Shown one piece after another: positions 25,154 through 37,499 of a stretch of 64,000 bases of DNA (positions within the stretch are counted from its first letter, which is position 1; every line of letters starts with the position of its first letter). Source of the DNA: Ailanthus altissimus (taxonomy: Eukaryota; Streptophyta; Magnoliopsida; Sapindales; Simaroubaceae); contig OX327690.1 in the NCBI GenBank assembly GCA_946807835.1, forward strand, positions 7,164,501-7,228,500, written 5' to 3'. The notes under the pieces were generated by a model. That model did no database searches. It saw only the letters and a list, made by a program, of their open reading frames with translations, and had not been told where the DNA came from. Position numbers and translations under genes: made by a program.

Positions 25154-25983
25154 TGTTGGAAAATTAGTGATTCAACAATCTTGGTTGGACAAGAATTGAG
25201 ATGAATACCAAAGTGAAGAGTTATAAGAAGTCTAAAACGTATGGGATACGTATAGAGAAGTCTAGGACATGTGGGACACAAAAGGGGAAGCGAAACAGGA
25301 CTCAAAGACGTGAAGGAAGCAAGAAAACGCGGATAGGTATATAGGCTTAGCGCCGCAGCGCCCAGGACAGTAACCCAGCGCCGTAGTACTGGACGCGATT
25401 TTGTCCAGCGCCCAGGGACGAGCGCCGCAGCACCAGAATACATGAAAAAGTCCGTTTTGGTTCAGAATTTCTAATTTTGGACTTCCAAAACAAGTGGACT
25501 CTTACTCCAACAAGGAATAGGGTTAGTAGGCACGAAATACACCCTATATAAACACTTGTAAACCCTTGATTTCAGATTAAGCATTGAGAGAGACTCTAAG
25601 AGAGGGAAAGAACTAGGTAGACACTAAGTGCTTGTGTGCACTAGGGTGGAACCGTTGTTTGGGTGATCATTATTCGTGGTAGAGTAAGGGTTCACTAAAC
25701 GTTTAGGTCCTTTTGAGGGTTCTTCATTGGGCTTTTCTGGTAAAATCTCCAAGGAGTTATAATAAGAGAGGCTAGGATCTTTGGATTCACCGTGGACGTA
25801 GGCGATTGGCCGAACCATATAAGATTGTGTTGTGCTCTTTTGTTTTCTGCTTTAGATTCTTGTTGTGTTTGCTTGATTGACAGGTTATTCTGTTGCGCAA
25901 GAAAGTTAGGGTTCTAAGTTGAATCTTGAATTCTTCGCTTCAACATAACTTTGAGAGGGAGAATGGCGTTTCCTCCTTTAACA
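25154..25983 (+). repeat. 3' LTR of the TR-GAG element
   Basis: It begins TGTTGGAAAATTAGTG and ends CCTTTAACA. It is closely similar to the 5' LTR over its length, with small indels in the GC-rich U3 patch (about 25350-25440). Confidence 0.88.
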
Positions 25984-25988
25984 ATTAT

Positions 25989-28900
25989 CAATGAGTTTGA
26001 GAAATAATTGTAGAATTTATTAGCATTAAAAATAATTATACAAGTATTTATAAAAATTATTATTTTTTAATAATTTAAATTAATAATTAAAGCTAATTTT
26101 TAAATTAAAATTTAAAATTATAAATTCTAATAAAGGATGTCTTAAAAAAGTGAGTTTATTGAGTATTTTAATAAGTTCAAATAACACTACCCAATTCGTT
26201 TTGGTAAAATAACTGATATACGAATTCTTTTCTGCAAAAGAAATCATATTAGTATTTTGTTTTCATTAGAATTTTTCTATCATTAAAAGCACTGTTACAA
26301 ATGAATTTTAAACCTTTTATAAATAAAAGAATTGACAAAAATTAGTTTTAATTGAAAAAAACACTGAAAAAATAATTATTTTTTATATAAGAAATTTGAT
26401 AGAAGAGAGTAAGATGTTATTTAATTTATGAAAGAAAGTCCATTTATCATGTTTACTAAATTTTACAGTCTAATTAGAGGCTAATACTTATTGTATTAGA
26501 ATTTCTGACTGCTTAAAATGAATCAAAACCATTAAAATGTTCTCTGAAATTAATTGATGAACAAGTTCGGTGCCAGCTGGGCATTCCCATATGCTTAAAA
26601 ATTGCTAAATCTAAATGTTTGTTTGTAAAAGAGATCAGAGGCACACACCTTCTGCTTGCAGTTGCAGGAGTATATAATCCATGCAATTTTGCAATCAAAG
26701 GAAAAGGGACTTTAATTTCCTGCAAAACTAATGAGGTGACATGAAAATATTTATTTTTTATTCATTTTTCCTTAATGCCATACATGCAAAATCTTTATCT
26801 ACGGTGAAACCAGTAAGCTAATTCATATTTTACTTAATACAGTTGGGATTTTTAAGTAGAACTTTTGATAGTAACCGTTTGGTATGAATCGTATGACTTT
26901 TTAAGTAGATTTTCTTTAACTAAAGTTTATATTAGTAGAGTTTTCATACATGTAATTGTTTTTAAAAAAAATATTAGTCGTGGTTGACAATCATAGTTTT
27001 TAAGAAAAAAATTATAATTATTTGAATAGACATGTATTTTTAGATTATCTTATAAGAGAATTGGAGTAAATTTATTAAAATAAAATAAATATTTTAGATA
27101 ATTCAACACACTAAAAAAATACTCTAATTTTTACTCTCAAAAACTCAAAATTTAAACTTCTTTTAGCTGAGTCAAAATAAATCTTTTTAATCATAAAAGC
27201 TATTCTTTGATATACAATCAAACATCTCCACAAAAAAAAAAAAAGTTTCAATAGAGATTTTGACATTAAAAAAAATTACATTTTTAGCTCATGGAAAAAT
27301 CATACTAAATGGGCTCTAATTTTTTTTTTTAAAGTAGAGCTTTTATATATAGAACATTTGATTAAAAGTCGATAATTATTTAATTATTAATTAAAAAAAC
27401 TCTTTTATCCGTAATTGACTAGTTGTATAATTTAAAAAAAAAATCTATAATAAAATTATTTAAAAAAAGACATAAACCAAAAAGTATATGAATAAATAAA
27501 AATATAGTATTAGCATTGAATTTTTTTTAAGAAAATAAATCAAATAATACATTTAATTTACAGGCACACAATATGAAATTGAGAATGTAAAATTCATGAA
27601 CAGAATTACTAAGGTAGAGAAAATACTCAATATTTTTTATTTAGATTGGTATAGTATAATATAATAGTAAGAATAGAAAAGGTGGAAAGTCAATGCAATA
27701 AATGAAATATATGTAATAATATTAATTTTTTATTTTTTCTATTCAATTATATTGTCGTTGATTTGTAACAATTTGTTTATACAAAAAAAAAATGTATATA
27801 TCTTATTATACTTGTTGGGGGATAATTTTCAGCCAAGAGCCCGCCGCAAACATATAAGGAGTGTAAAGGAATGAAAAAATCTAAATTATTGGACTTGGCG
27901 GTGTTATGAATTAAGTTTGAACCTCCAATTAAGTAGTGTTGGAACCGAAACTAAGCGGGGAATCGAGTTGAGGACCAGTTGCGAGTTAGATTGTCTTAAA
28001 ACACAAAAAAACATAAAGTAAATGACAGGTGTTGGTGGAGTGGTTGGCGATAACACTCTGTTGTTCAATTCAGACAGTAGCTCAATGGAGGCTTTATCCC
28101 TAGAGTTTTCATCTTTAAAGAAAATATAGAGTTGATAGAGAAAATTGAGAGAAAGTTTCCCTTACTAGAATTATTATCTTTTTTTTGTTATTCTTCATTT
28201 ATTCTCATTTAAAATTAGAGATAAGTCTTAAACATGTAAATAAAGGATCATACTTCCAAGTTTTAAAAGTTAAAATCTCTTAAGCAGTTCATAAATTACC
28301 TATTTGAATTCAACGGTTAACAAATAAACTTAAAAAAAAAGGATATTTGAACCCTTATAATTTGAAAAAAGGGACATCCAGATTCCAACCTTTTCAAAAA
28401 TTTCATTTACATTTCTGTTAGATAATAAAATTTGTGTAAGTTAACCGGAGGAAGGGTAAAAGTGAAAATTCAACTTAAACTCAAAATTTGAAGTTAGTAG
28501 ACTCCCACTTGTCATGTTATGATTAGATTAACTTTTTAAAGCCCTAATATTAGTTTATCAATTACTTTTAATTTTTCTACACTTCTCTATCTTTTCTTCA
28601 ACTTTTCATTGTTGACAAAATCAATAATCTATTAATGCATTCTTCTCTATCTCAATCTCCTTTCTACATTTTTCTTCTTCATTGAATTACAAGTTGGTGC
28701 GGGAAGTGTAACATAACTCAAAGTCAAAATGATAAAAAAAAATTGTAAATAACTCAATTGTATATAAAAATGGAAAAGGGAATAAATTATAAAAATGAAT
28801 TTGATAAAAAAAGTGAGTCAAGAACCAAATAATTCCCAACGAGAATAAAAAATATAAAGGGAAAACAGATCTAGAAACTCGTAGAAATTCCAATCTCAAA

Positions 28901-29419
28901 ACATCAACAATCAAGTTTGCTTTTACCACTGTCAGTCAATACCCAAAACCATTTGAACATAATAATCAATGTGAAATTTGGGGTAAACATAAACACTCAA
29001 CCATTTAAAAATATATTTGTGCTATAAAAATTGAACTTTATTGTTATTTTCTAATTCCTAATTTCATATTGTCACTGTCAGTCGATACCCAGAACCAGCA
29101 GCTTTTACCACTCATTCTTGAAGCCTCTCATATTTAAATTCCAAAAATCAAAACCCTCATTTGCCATGACTCTGCGAAATGATTCAGTACCCATAATTAA
29201 AGATCAAAGTTCACTTGACAAATTCTTCAAGCAAATTAGATTTAAATTAGGTAATAAAAATATCACTCCCAACGTGGGTCGATTTTTTTGAAATTCGTTT
29301 GCATTTGAATTAGGTTTGGATTTTAAATTTGGGGGAGTTTGGGGTAGTTTTTATTGGTCAAAATGATGGATTTTAAGTTAAAGGTATTTATTGTGAGTGA
29401 TTTTAAATATATAATGCAT
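25989..29419. other. AT-rich intergenic region
   Basis: There is no supported gene in 3.4 kb. Homopolymer and A/T-rich tracts dominate. The segment 27830-28040 is of higher complexity but has no frame. A possible orphan exon at 26657-26722 is listed separately. Confidence 0.4.
26657..26722 (-). other. Exon-like segment, orphan
   Basis: On the minus strand, a pyrimidine tract and TTTGCAG precede an open stretch of roughly 66-70 nt that ends AGAAG followed by GTGTGTG. It therefore has an acceptor and a donor in the right places and an uninterrupted frame (reading EIKVPFPLIAKLHG and on). Neighbouring exons were not found, and the peptide was not recognised. It may be a gene fragment or chance. 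Confidence 0.25.
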
Positions 29420-30256
29420 GCATGTGAGTTTGTGTCTATAATTCAACTATAGCATATATATCACATATATTCATGCAGTGGATGAGCAGAATATAAATTA
29501 CTCAATGATAAATACAAATGAACTTTTATATGTTATCTCATAAATGTAAATTACTTCAAGATAGAGAAATAGTACATTGTCAAGCCTTTGGTATATGATC
29601 GAACCGAAGTACCCACCTTAAAGTAACCTGTTGACAATTCTAGTTCCTCAACACGGTGAGTTTGAGGAAGCTAGAATAGCAATGTTTTCAGTAAAGGATT
29701 CAACTTTTGAATCCTTGTTTCTACCTTGTAGTATGAGTGACCAAAATGAAAGAGAAAAATAGAGAGAATGCGTTTTTGCTTTCAATACGGTGGGCTTGAG
29801 GAAGCTAGAATATAAGATTTTCCAACAAAGTATTCAACTCTTAAATCCTTATTTTTACCTTGTAATATGGGTGACCAAAATGGAAGAGAAAAATAAAAAG
29901 AATATGTTTTTGCTCTCAACACTTGAGAGAATTTTCTAACACTTAGCTTTTTAAAATTCTCTCTACTATTCCCCCTTATCCCTTGGCCTAATTTTCACTT
30001 AGTCAATTGAGCAACATATTGCTCTTTTATTTGTTTATTATTTTCTTTCATTTTCTCACCTAATGACATCCATTATCTAGGTTAATATTTGCTATTAGTG
30101 TTTTGTTTATTATTATTTACAATAAACTAAATGAAAATAAAACAAAATAAAAAATTATTTAAATGAACTTGGCCTTAATCTAAACCAAATGAGAAAACAC
30201 TTTCTCATTATTAAGAAATATCTTAAGACTAACCATTAACAAATGTCACTCATTTA
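29420..30256 (-). repeat. Copia LTR-like fragment (minus strand) with internal 134-bp duplication
   Basis: It resembles the interior of the adjacent family-B LTR at 30400-30720, sharing for example the AAGCCTTTGG word and the CAATTCTAGT..TCAACA stretch in the same order. It is therefore probably an older LTR piece into which or beside which the next LTR landed. A 134-bp segment is tandemly doubled (29649-29782 and 29783-29916). Confidence 0.45.
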
Positions 30257-31671
30257 TGTTGGGAATGGATTTATCTAGGGTGTTAGTATGTGGGATTTGT
30301 GTTTAATAACAAAATATACATATCTCATACATATATAAATACAGCGGAAGTATAAAACTTTGCAGTAAACACAATTATTACATATTAATCAAATTAACAA
30401 AAACGAAATTGAAAAATAACACTTGAAGCCTTTGGATCAAAATTATTGAAGTCCACCGAAATGCAATCTTTGATCAATTCTAGTAATCAACAATGATGGG
30501 TTTGATTATCTAGAATAACAGTATTTAATCCAGCAAAAGTTTAACAACTTAAACTTATGTTCTTGATTTTTTTTCTTTTGATTAATACTGAATCAATTAA
30601 TCAAAAACCTATTTTACTAAATTAGTTTTAATGCCTTATAAAAGAAAATTATGAATTCAACAATTTGAATCCAAAATAAAGAAAACAATTTCTCTTTTCT
30701 CTCTTTGTAATGGCTAGCCAAATGTTTAGCAAAATAAAAATTTTAACAACTTATGAATTTAATTACATTTGACTAATATATACAAATGAATTTAATTTTA
30801 ATTTATTACACTTAATTTTAATTTTTATTTAACATAACTTAATCATAGTTAACTCTTAACTCTAGTTAGGTTAAATAAACATTTAAATATTCTAACTATA
30901 GTTAAGTAACTTAACCATGGTTAGGTTAATTTTTACTTAACCATTAAGTAAGGTTAACTTAACTTAATCATATAGTTAACTCTTAATCATAGTTAAATTA
31001 AATTATTTATTTAACTATTAAATAAACAAATATTCATTTGAATTATTTAACAATTAAATAATCATTAAGTAAAATTATATTTATGTCCTTACTAGGTTAC
31101 CAAGTTAACCTAAAGTGGGTCTCATTATTTAATAATATACTTTAGTTAACTTAACCATAGTAAATGATTGGATTTAACTGTATTGAACTATTCAATACGG
31201 TACGCTGCCAAAGTGCTCAAAGAGTACATTTCATATTGGGACTCCCTAGGTTTACGTCCGAATCATCAAATGGAACTATTCCATAAGTCCGTGATCGATA
31301 CCCCACGCACACGTCACGAATATTACAAATTAGCGCATTAGACCATACATGTTGAGGTTACTACATATTCGTATAATCCTTTCGTCATTATATTCTGGAT
31401 GGTCGGGATATAGATCATTACCGTCAAATCCTAATAATTTCATCAATTAACTTATCTCCAGATTCGTATCTTAATGAATAATATACGCAAACACTTTTGC
31501 TATATTGTTCAAATCTGTAGGAAACTCTTTTCCTAAGTTCATTTCTTACGGCCATAAGACTTCATTAGACACAATCTCGAAGCATCGGATATACAACCTA
31601 CCTATGTAAGCTGATGGATCCCATATCTACGCGCACCAAACTCCATGAGCATCGGACCATACCCAGTGACA
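30257..31671 (-). repeat. Partial copia family-B LTR, minus strand, cut by the gypsy element
   Basis: On the + strand it starts TGTTGGGAATGG, the inverted image of an LTR end (CCCAACA). From 31150 to 31671 it is the reverse complement of the LTR interior seen at 63420-63860 (AATTAGCGC, GTCCGTGA, ATGGTCCGATGCTCATGGAG). The match stops inside the LTR at CCCAGTGACAC, exactly where the gypsy LTR begins, so it is truncated there. Confidence 0.7.
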
Positions 31672-34308
31672 CGTCACGCCCCAGACCCAAAAGATCTGAA
31701 ACATGATATAACTTACACTCATTAAATAATGTGCACTCATAATTAATATTGCATAAAATTTCAAACTTGAATTCAACATAGGAATCCTTATCAAGTTACT
31801 AGTAAGTTTAACACAAAATCAACCCATGACCATACTTGGTGAAACATAAACCAAATACAACAATACCTAATAAAATAACACATAAGTATTTATTCAATAG
31901 GGACAAATCAAATATCTTAAATTATGTGTCCACAAATGAAACACTTAGCAACCTAGCAACTTAGGGAACCCAAGGGACAACAGAAGTCTTGCCAAATCCG
32001 CTAAGCACACATTTACCTTATTTACCTGAAATCGTCATAAATTATAATGAGTATGAAACTCAGTAAGCATACTAGTTTTTCATATATCAAAATATAAATA
32101 CATATATGTACACAATGTATGTGTATGATATGCTATGATAAATCAAAATCATAATCTTATTAAATCACATGTCAGGTAAGTGCTTACACATTCTTTCAAA
32201 ATATATAATAGGAATACCATAACTCAACTACTACTTAGTAGGACTTTCATATCACATATCATATAATGAGCCAAATGTCACTCATAGGTGACATATCGTA
32301 TGAGAGGAATAGTACAAGTGAGGTTTAAATTACACATATATAATGTTCATGCCCGAAGGTAAGAGCCAAACCATCACCTTGATCATCGGTGAGTCTTCTC
32401 ACATGCACCAATACGCCACAACACGAATGTGATGACTCACTCTTTCTTTAGGTTCCAATAGGATCCTCCCTACATACGGAACACATAACATATACCAATC
32501 CCAAAGGAAAGGTCACACATAAAGGCTCCACAAATCACATAAGATGCCTACTAAGTCAACAGCGAGTTTAAGCACCCTCAAAACACAAAATGTTTCTCAT
32601 GGACATATTACAATTCAAAAGCTTTCTTTGTTAAACATATTTCATTTTGAAAGCTCACTTTCAAAAACACATATATATCTATACTTAATATCAATACTCA
32701 CATTCATAAACATATGTCTTTCACATTTCATATCAAATATACTTTAACATAAAATAAATATATTTCTAAGTACATTTACAAAAGCATACATAAACAATTA
32801 CTATGTTTATTGTGATTTCAGTAAAAGTCTAGTATACTTACCTTTTAGCACTTTCGGTTACAAGACTTAATTCTTCTTAATCTATTAATAGAGATTAATC
32901 CTTTCACAAGCCTCAACATTAACACAAAACACTTTAAATAGCTTACAAAATTGCATATATTGCACTTATCACATCGAATTTGTCTAATTACTTGGTTTCC
33001 CAAAATGTGTCATTCTGACCACTTACACTTAAAAAAAATTTCTTATACATAAAATGATGTCCAATTGCTCCAAAATTAGAATATATATTTTTTAACTCAT
33101 ATATCCTCATTATGTATGAATATTATATCATAATTACTACACAATTCATTTCATAAACACCATTAAATTCAAACTATTATTCTGGCGGGATCAAGATATT
33201 TACTGAACAGTATTCAGTCTCCTAATTTTATAAAATCATATACTAACTCAAAAATTATAAAAATAGCACAGAATTATTCTTGACACATATTTCAATCCAT
33301 GATAAATATTTTACTTCAAAATCCATGACAAAAGTATTTTTGAAACTATTTTATTCTATAGCTTTAAAAATATGTTAATCAAATACTGCAATGAGCTGAT
33401 ACGCTTTAAAAAATCATAAAAATTTAACCACATTGATCTAAATTATTCATTTTGAATATGTCATATTAGACATATAAATTTAACATTTTGCAGAAATTTG
33501 TAATTTTTTAAGATTATTCAGTAGATCAAAAATTGTTTGTCATTGTATCATGCTATTAACACAGGAAATTTCTAGAATTTCAGAGCATTTTGGTAAATTC
33601 ACTACAAATTTAATTTCTAGAATTTTCAATCGATTCACAGTCTCAAATGATTATATACATGTCTAGTTTCATAATCGCAAAATCTAAAACTAGAATTGAA
33701 GCACAATAATTTATAATAGTTTTGGATCAAGAGACTATCAAGTAGAAATTCTGCAATTCATCATAATTTATCAAGCTATGTACATAATCACCATCAATTC
33801 TCAATATATCTTGTAAAATTTACATTAAATCCCCAATTTTTCATTTATCCAAAAATCAAAACTTAAAGAAATTAACTTAATTAACACTAATAAATTGAGA
33901 AATAGTTATGATATACCTCTTAAAACTTCAAATTTCAATTTCTTCTTCTTCTCTTTCTCTCCCTCTCTTTCTCTCCCTTCTATTTCTCTCTTTTCTCTCT
34001 CTAAAGGGGTGGCTCGACCCAAAAATGAGTAAATTATGGTTTAAAATGTGTATTTTTATACTAAGACATTAACGTTTAGTATTTACAAATTAACCCTAAA
34101 AACTTTCAAAGTACTACAATTTAGTCCTTAAAATAAATCTAAAGTCTTGCAAATAAACCCAATACTAATAGTATGTCCTTAATCTATACAAACAATACTA
34201 ATAACAATACATAAATTAAGTATCATCCACATACAAATAAAACATGAATATTATACATATATATATATAAATATTTATTATTTTTGTATTGGATAAATGG
34301 TTACTACA
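31672..34308 (-). repeat. 3' LTR of the gypsy element (minus strand)
   Basis: On the minus strand it begins TGTAGTAACC (34308) and ends GGGGCGTGAC near 31672, with the last TG/CA base changed. Its length is 2637 bp. It contains a (CT)-rich tract near 33945-34005 and a CTCATAGGTGACAT region. It matches 38036-40404 and, inverted, 55725-58397. The small frames inside it are not genes. Confidence 0.88.
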
Positions 34309-34760
34309 ATTCTCCCCTCTTTATAAGAATTTTGTCCTCGAAATTCATGACTTAAACAAACATATGAGGATACTTAGATCTTATTTCCTCTTCTCGTTCC
34401 CAAGTTGCCTTTTCAACTGTATGGTTTATTCATAAAACCTTTACAAAGCAATATTCTTGATATATAGAATTTGCTCATTGTGATCCAAAATCTTGATAAA
34501 CACTCATTTATATGTTAGATTATCTCTAAGTTTAAGTGACTCATAGCTTAGTATATGAGAGGAGTACAAAACATATATCTGAAAAATAAACACATGGCAA
34601 ATATTATGAACTTATAATAATAACGCAAAAGGAAAAGTTAATTAACCACGTCATCTGTGCCTTCAAGGATCTCAAATGGACTAATAAATATAAAGTTGAA
34701 TTATAAAATTTATACACACATATTTTTATTCTTTTCACCCATTCGTTCAATATTTAATGG
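34309..34760 (-). pseudogene. 3' end of Ty3/gypsy pol (integrase C-terminal and chromodomain tail)
   Basis: Read on the minus strand, next to the LTR is a purine tract (AGAGGGGAGAAT). Before it comes a frame with ATWEREEEIRSKYPHMF, then NFEDKIL after a stop, which is the characteristic end of chromovirus-type gypsy polyproteins. Further upstream (about 34720) SPFEIL matches the usual GPFEIL motif after the integrase core, and KILDHNEQIL precedes the tail. Stops and frameshifts are present, and the rest of pol is missing. Confidence 0.75.
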
Positions 34761-35280
34761 GCATCTATACACTTTACCTTTTATTCATTAAAGAATAACA
34801 TAGATGTAGAATACCCATACTAGCGTCTTAAATATAATTCTTAACTTCTCTGAAAATTTTAATCCCTTCAACATGTATTCATATGTCATAATATCATTCA
34901 TTACCTTAATATCATTCTCAAAATAAAAATAATTTATCATTTTTACGGAACTAAGTTGTCATTCAAATCAAAATGTTGAAGGCATTATTTTAAATGATCA
35001 GAAATGAACTTTAATAAAAAAATATTTAGTTCAATTGATTCTTAAACCATAGATCTCAGCATTATATCTTTTACTTTAACTCTTTAAAATAGTCCATCTT
35101 ATTGGACATCATTTTCTCATTAAGATTGACATGTCTACTTTTTCTAATATGCTCGGTTTCAAACAGAAAAGATTCCACTAGCACAATTACTGCAATGACA
35201 AAGATAATTTTTTAACTATTCCTTTAACGTCATCCACGTAAAAAGAAAGGACAAAACGATTGCTGATTTTCTTTCACGAA
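34761..35280. other. Gypsy interior, nothing recognised
   Basis: AT-rich, with no intact frame on either strand. The junction between pol remnant and the + strand frames must lie here, but I cannot place it. Confidence 0.35.
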
Positions 35281-35283
35281 ACC

Positions 35284-35295
35284 CTATAAATAGCC
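35284..35295 (+). promoter_or_regulatory. TATA-like box before the unidentified frame at 35352
   Basis: CCTATAAATAGC lies about 65 bp before the ATG. A CGTCATCCACGT stretch (TGACG on the other strand) is about 55 bp further up. This is promoter-like spacing and is inference only. Confidence 0.4.
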
Positions 35296-35351
35296 TAAAC
35301 CTCACAACCACTTTTCTAGTAATAAAGAAAACTAACCCTCTTACCATATTC

Positions 35352-36431
35352 ATGATGAGTAACTTCACAATCACTCATTCTGTACCTTTCACTTCTCCTG
35401 AACTCTTAGAGCTCATCTGCACCAGAACACTTCACTCAGCAGCTAAAAAATTAATCCAGCATTATGCAATAGAGGTAGTTCAAGAACATAGTTACTCTGT
35501 AATCGGCGGTCATCTTTTTAATATGGATTACCCATTTTTCCATCTTTATCGAATCACTTATTTTCAAAAATGGTCAAAATCTGTCCTTTACCTACTCTGG
35601 TATCTGTTGAATCTATACTTCATTGCAATGGAGCTTTCATTATAAAATACTCTGGACTGGATACAGCAACATGATGAAGAAAATCCTGTATGCATTTTCC
35701 TCCAATGATTTTATCCAAAATCTTGGTGGAATAGCAAGCTACAACACATGTTGTATAGGCACGTAAACAGTTCAGTCAATCCCAAACATCTGCACACAGT
35801 CCTATTACTTCAAAGAAAAGGAATGATATTCTTAAACCATAGGATTCATTACTACACTACTGTTAAAGATTATTTTACCTTCCCATACTCTTTGTAGTTA
35901 TTCCAAGAAGAACACAAAATAGAGCTCGGAGCACTTGAAAAAGTCTTGGCAAAAGAAAACCAAATTATTCCACCTTCGATATGAATCTCTCCCCATGAAC
36001 AAGTACCTTGGAAGAATGTGCCACCAGACTTTTTTGAAAGAATGAATAATGCAAATTCTATTTTTCATAGAAATCAGATCTGTACCACTCTATTACATTA
36101 AAGAGAGACTGACTACTCTAGACATCATCACTACTTTCTAAATCTAAATGAACTTTTTCTAAACCTAGAGAACTTTCCATAGCCCAGTGTGCCAAGTGAC
36201 TACATGCAGATTGATGAAACATCTCACCAACCTAACTTGACTTTTTCATTATTTTAAGATTCTCAACCTTATCCAACTGATAGCGAAGTCCAAAGAAAAG
36301 CAACTGCATTGATGAGAACCAGTTCAATAGATACCATATCACCAGACACAAGAAGTTTATGGGCCCAATTTAATAACTTTACCCAATGATACGATAGTGA
36401 TAATTCAAGCTACTCATCATTTAGCAGTTAA
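35352..36431 (+). pseudogene. Unidentified intronless 360-codon frame with internal stops
   Basis: One reading frame runs from ATGATG at 35352 to TAA at 36429-36431 with no frameshift that I can see, but with about eight internal stops (first at 35643-35645). The conceptual product starts with a polar N-terminus. It then has a hydrophobic, aromatic-rich region (around residues 55-100), a KSWWNSKLQ segment, and an acidic/serine-rich C-terminus. I do not recognise a family. Several stops stand where one C-to-T or G-to-A change from Gln, Arg or Trp would create them, which is typical of methylated transposon DNA. It lies antisense to the surrounding gypsy element and about 500 bp before the LOG copy. 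A domain of an old plant virus or another transposon, or a retrocopied host gene, are all possible. Confidence 0.5.
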
Positions 36432-36935
36432 TCATGATAGGAGTGATTTTGCTTTATCTTTATGCCATATCTGTTTTTAATCTATTGGCCAAAAAGTGCA
36501 TGTTAGGACCACAAAAATCCTTATAATTATTAAAGTTAATTTGGCCTCAAGTCCAAAAGCCCAGATGTTAGCCCAAAAAGTCTTCAAGTCATAAATGCAT
36601 TATCGGTCATTAGTACCAAGACGGCAAGGTCCCTAAGTCTATAAAATTGGCATTTATTTGACTTTTCTTAATCATCTTACCTAACTCATCATGCTTCCGA
36701 CACAACTTTATCACACTTAAATATCAACAAATATTTATTCAAAATTTTACGGCCTATTGTCCCTTATAAATGATAAAATAAAACCCAGTATTTTCTTTTT
36801 GCTTCACAAGAATTGAGAAAAATATATACTCGAACATACTTACACATATGCTCTACAACTGTTATCAATTTTTTTTTTCTATAAATACATTGTTTTTGCA
36901 TCCTTATACAAACTTGAAAACATTCAAAGATTAGG
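36432..36935. other. Spacer between the two intronless frames
   Basis: It contains TGTTAGGACCACAAAAATCC near 36503 and TCTATAAAATTGG near 36638, an LTR-like start and TATA spacing without confirmation. A second TATA-like TCTATAAATACATTG lies at about 36878, some 65 bp before the LOG start codon. Confidence 0.35.
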
Positions 36936-36947
36936 GTGAGCGTAACA

Positions 36948-37499
36948 ATGAAGGAAACCTCAGCTCATCAATTCACAAAAATCTATCTTTTGTGGCCCAA
37001 CCCTAGAAATACTGAAGAGTTTGTAAAAGCTGCAGAAAATCTTGGTAAGGTATTGGCTGAGCGAAAAATACATTTAGTATATGGAAGAGGTAACCGTGGG
37101 TTAATGGGGTTTGTGGCAAAAACAGCACACAATAAAGGCAATCAAGTTTTGGGCATCATTTTAAAACCTCTAGTTATTGAAAATATTATAGGAAAAACAG
37201 TTGGGGATGAGTTACAAGTCTCATCTATGCACGAGCGAATGGCTTAAATGTTTAGGCATGCAGATGCCTTCATAACTCTACCAGGAGGTTTCGAGACTTT
37301 AGAGAACATTTTTCAAATTGCCTCATGGACAAAATTACAAATCCACCAAAAATCCATTGGTTTGTTAAATGTTAATGGTTTTTAAAACGGGTTGTTATCT
37401 TTTCTTAACTATGCAGCGGGAAGACAATTCATCCTACTTCTAGCACGACGAATTCTTATTTCTGCTCCAACTGTTGATCAACTGATTGATCAATTGTAG
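36948..37499 (+). pseudogene. Intronless LOG-type phosphoribohydrolase copy, two internal stops
   Basis: LOG enzymes release active cytokinin bases from their riboside monophosphates in the cytosol and nucleus. One 184-codon frame matches the family from end to end: a start with a IYLLWPNP strand in place of the usual CVFCGSS-type one, LVYGRGNRGLMG (usual GGG..GLMG), [19 protein letters not shown] (usual PGG.GTLEE), and [10 protein letters not shown]. The usual plant length is about 200-220 residues. Stops are at 37245-37247 and 37383-37385, with no frameshift. Plant LOG genes normally have several introns and this one has none. The PGG motif has Glu where a glycine is normal, and the phosphate-loop GGG is GRG. 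It is very likely inactive. It sits antisense in the gypsy interior and has a TATA-like box upstream. Confidence 0.8.

Larger units (their letters stand above)
22986..25983 (+). mobile_element. Short gag-only copia-type LTR retrotransposon (TR-GAG-like), full unit
   Basis: The element is about 3.0 kb. Its 5' LTR is 22986-23847, its 3' LTR is 25154-25983, and an exact 5-bp target duplication ATTAT lies at 22981-22985 and 25984-25988. The primer site TAGTATCAGAGC (one change from the tRNA-iMet type TGGTATCAGAGC) starts at 23851. The purine tract AAGGAAGGG precedes the 3' LTR. The interior of 1.3 kb codes only for gag and the start of protease/pre-integrase. Integrase, reverse transcriptase and RNase H are absent, so mobility would need enzymes from another element. 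A second copy with the same truncated plan is at 45854-47327. Confidence 0.88.

Noticed and set aside
35284..36431. Old plant pararetrovirus fragment as the source of the unidentified frame
   Set aside because: The promoter-like boxes are suggestive, but I found no reverse transcriptase, coat zinc knuckle or movement-protein motif here. Not claimed.
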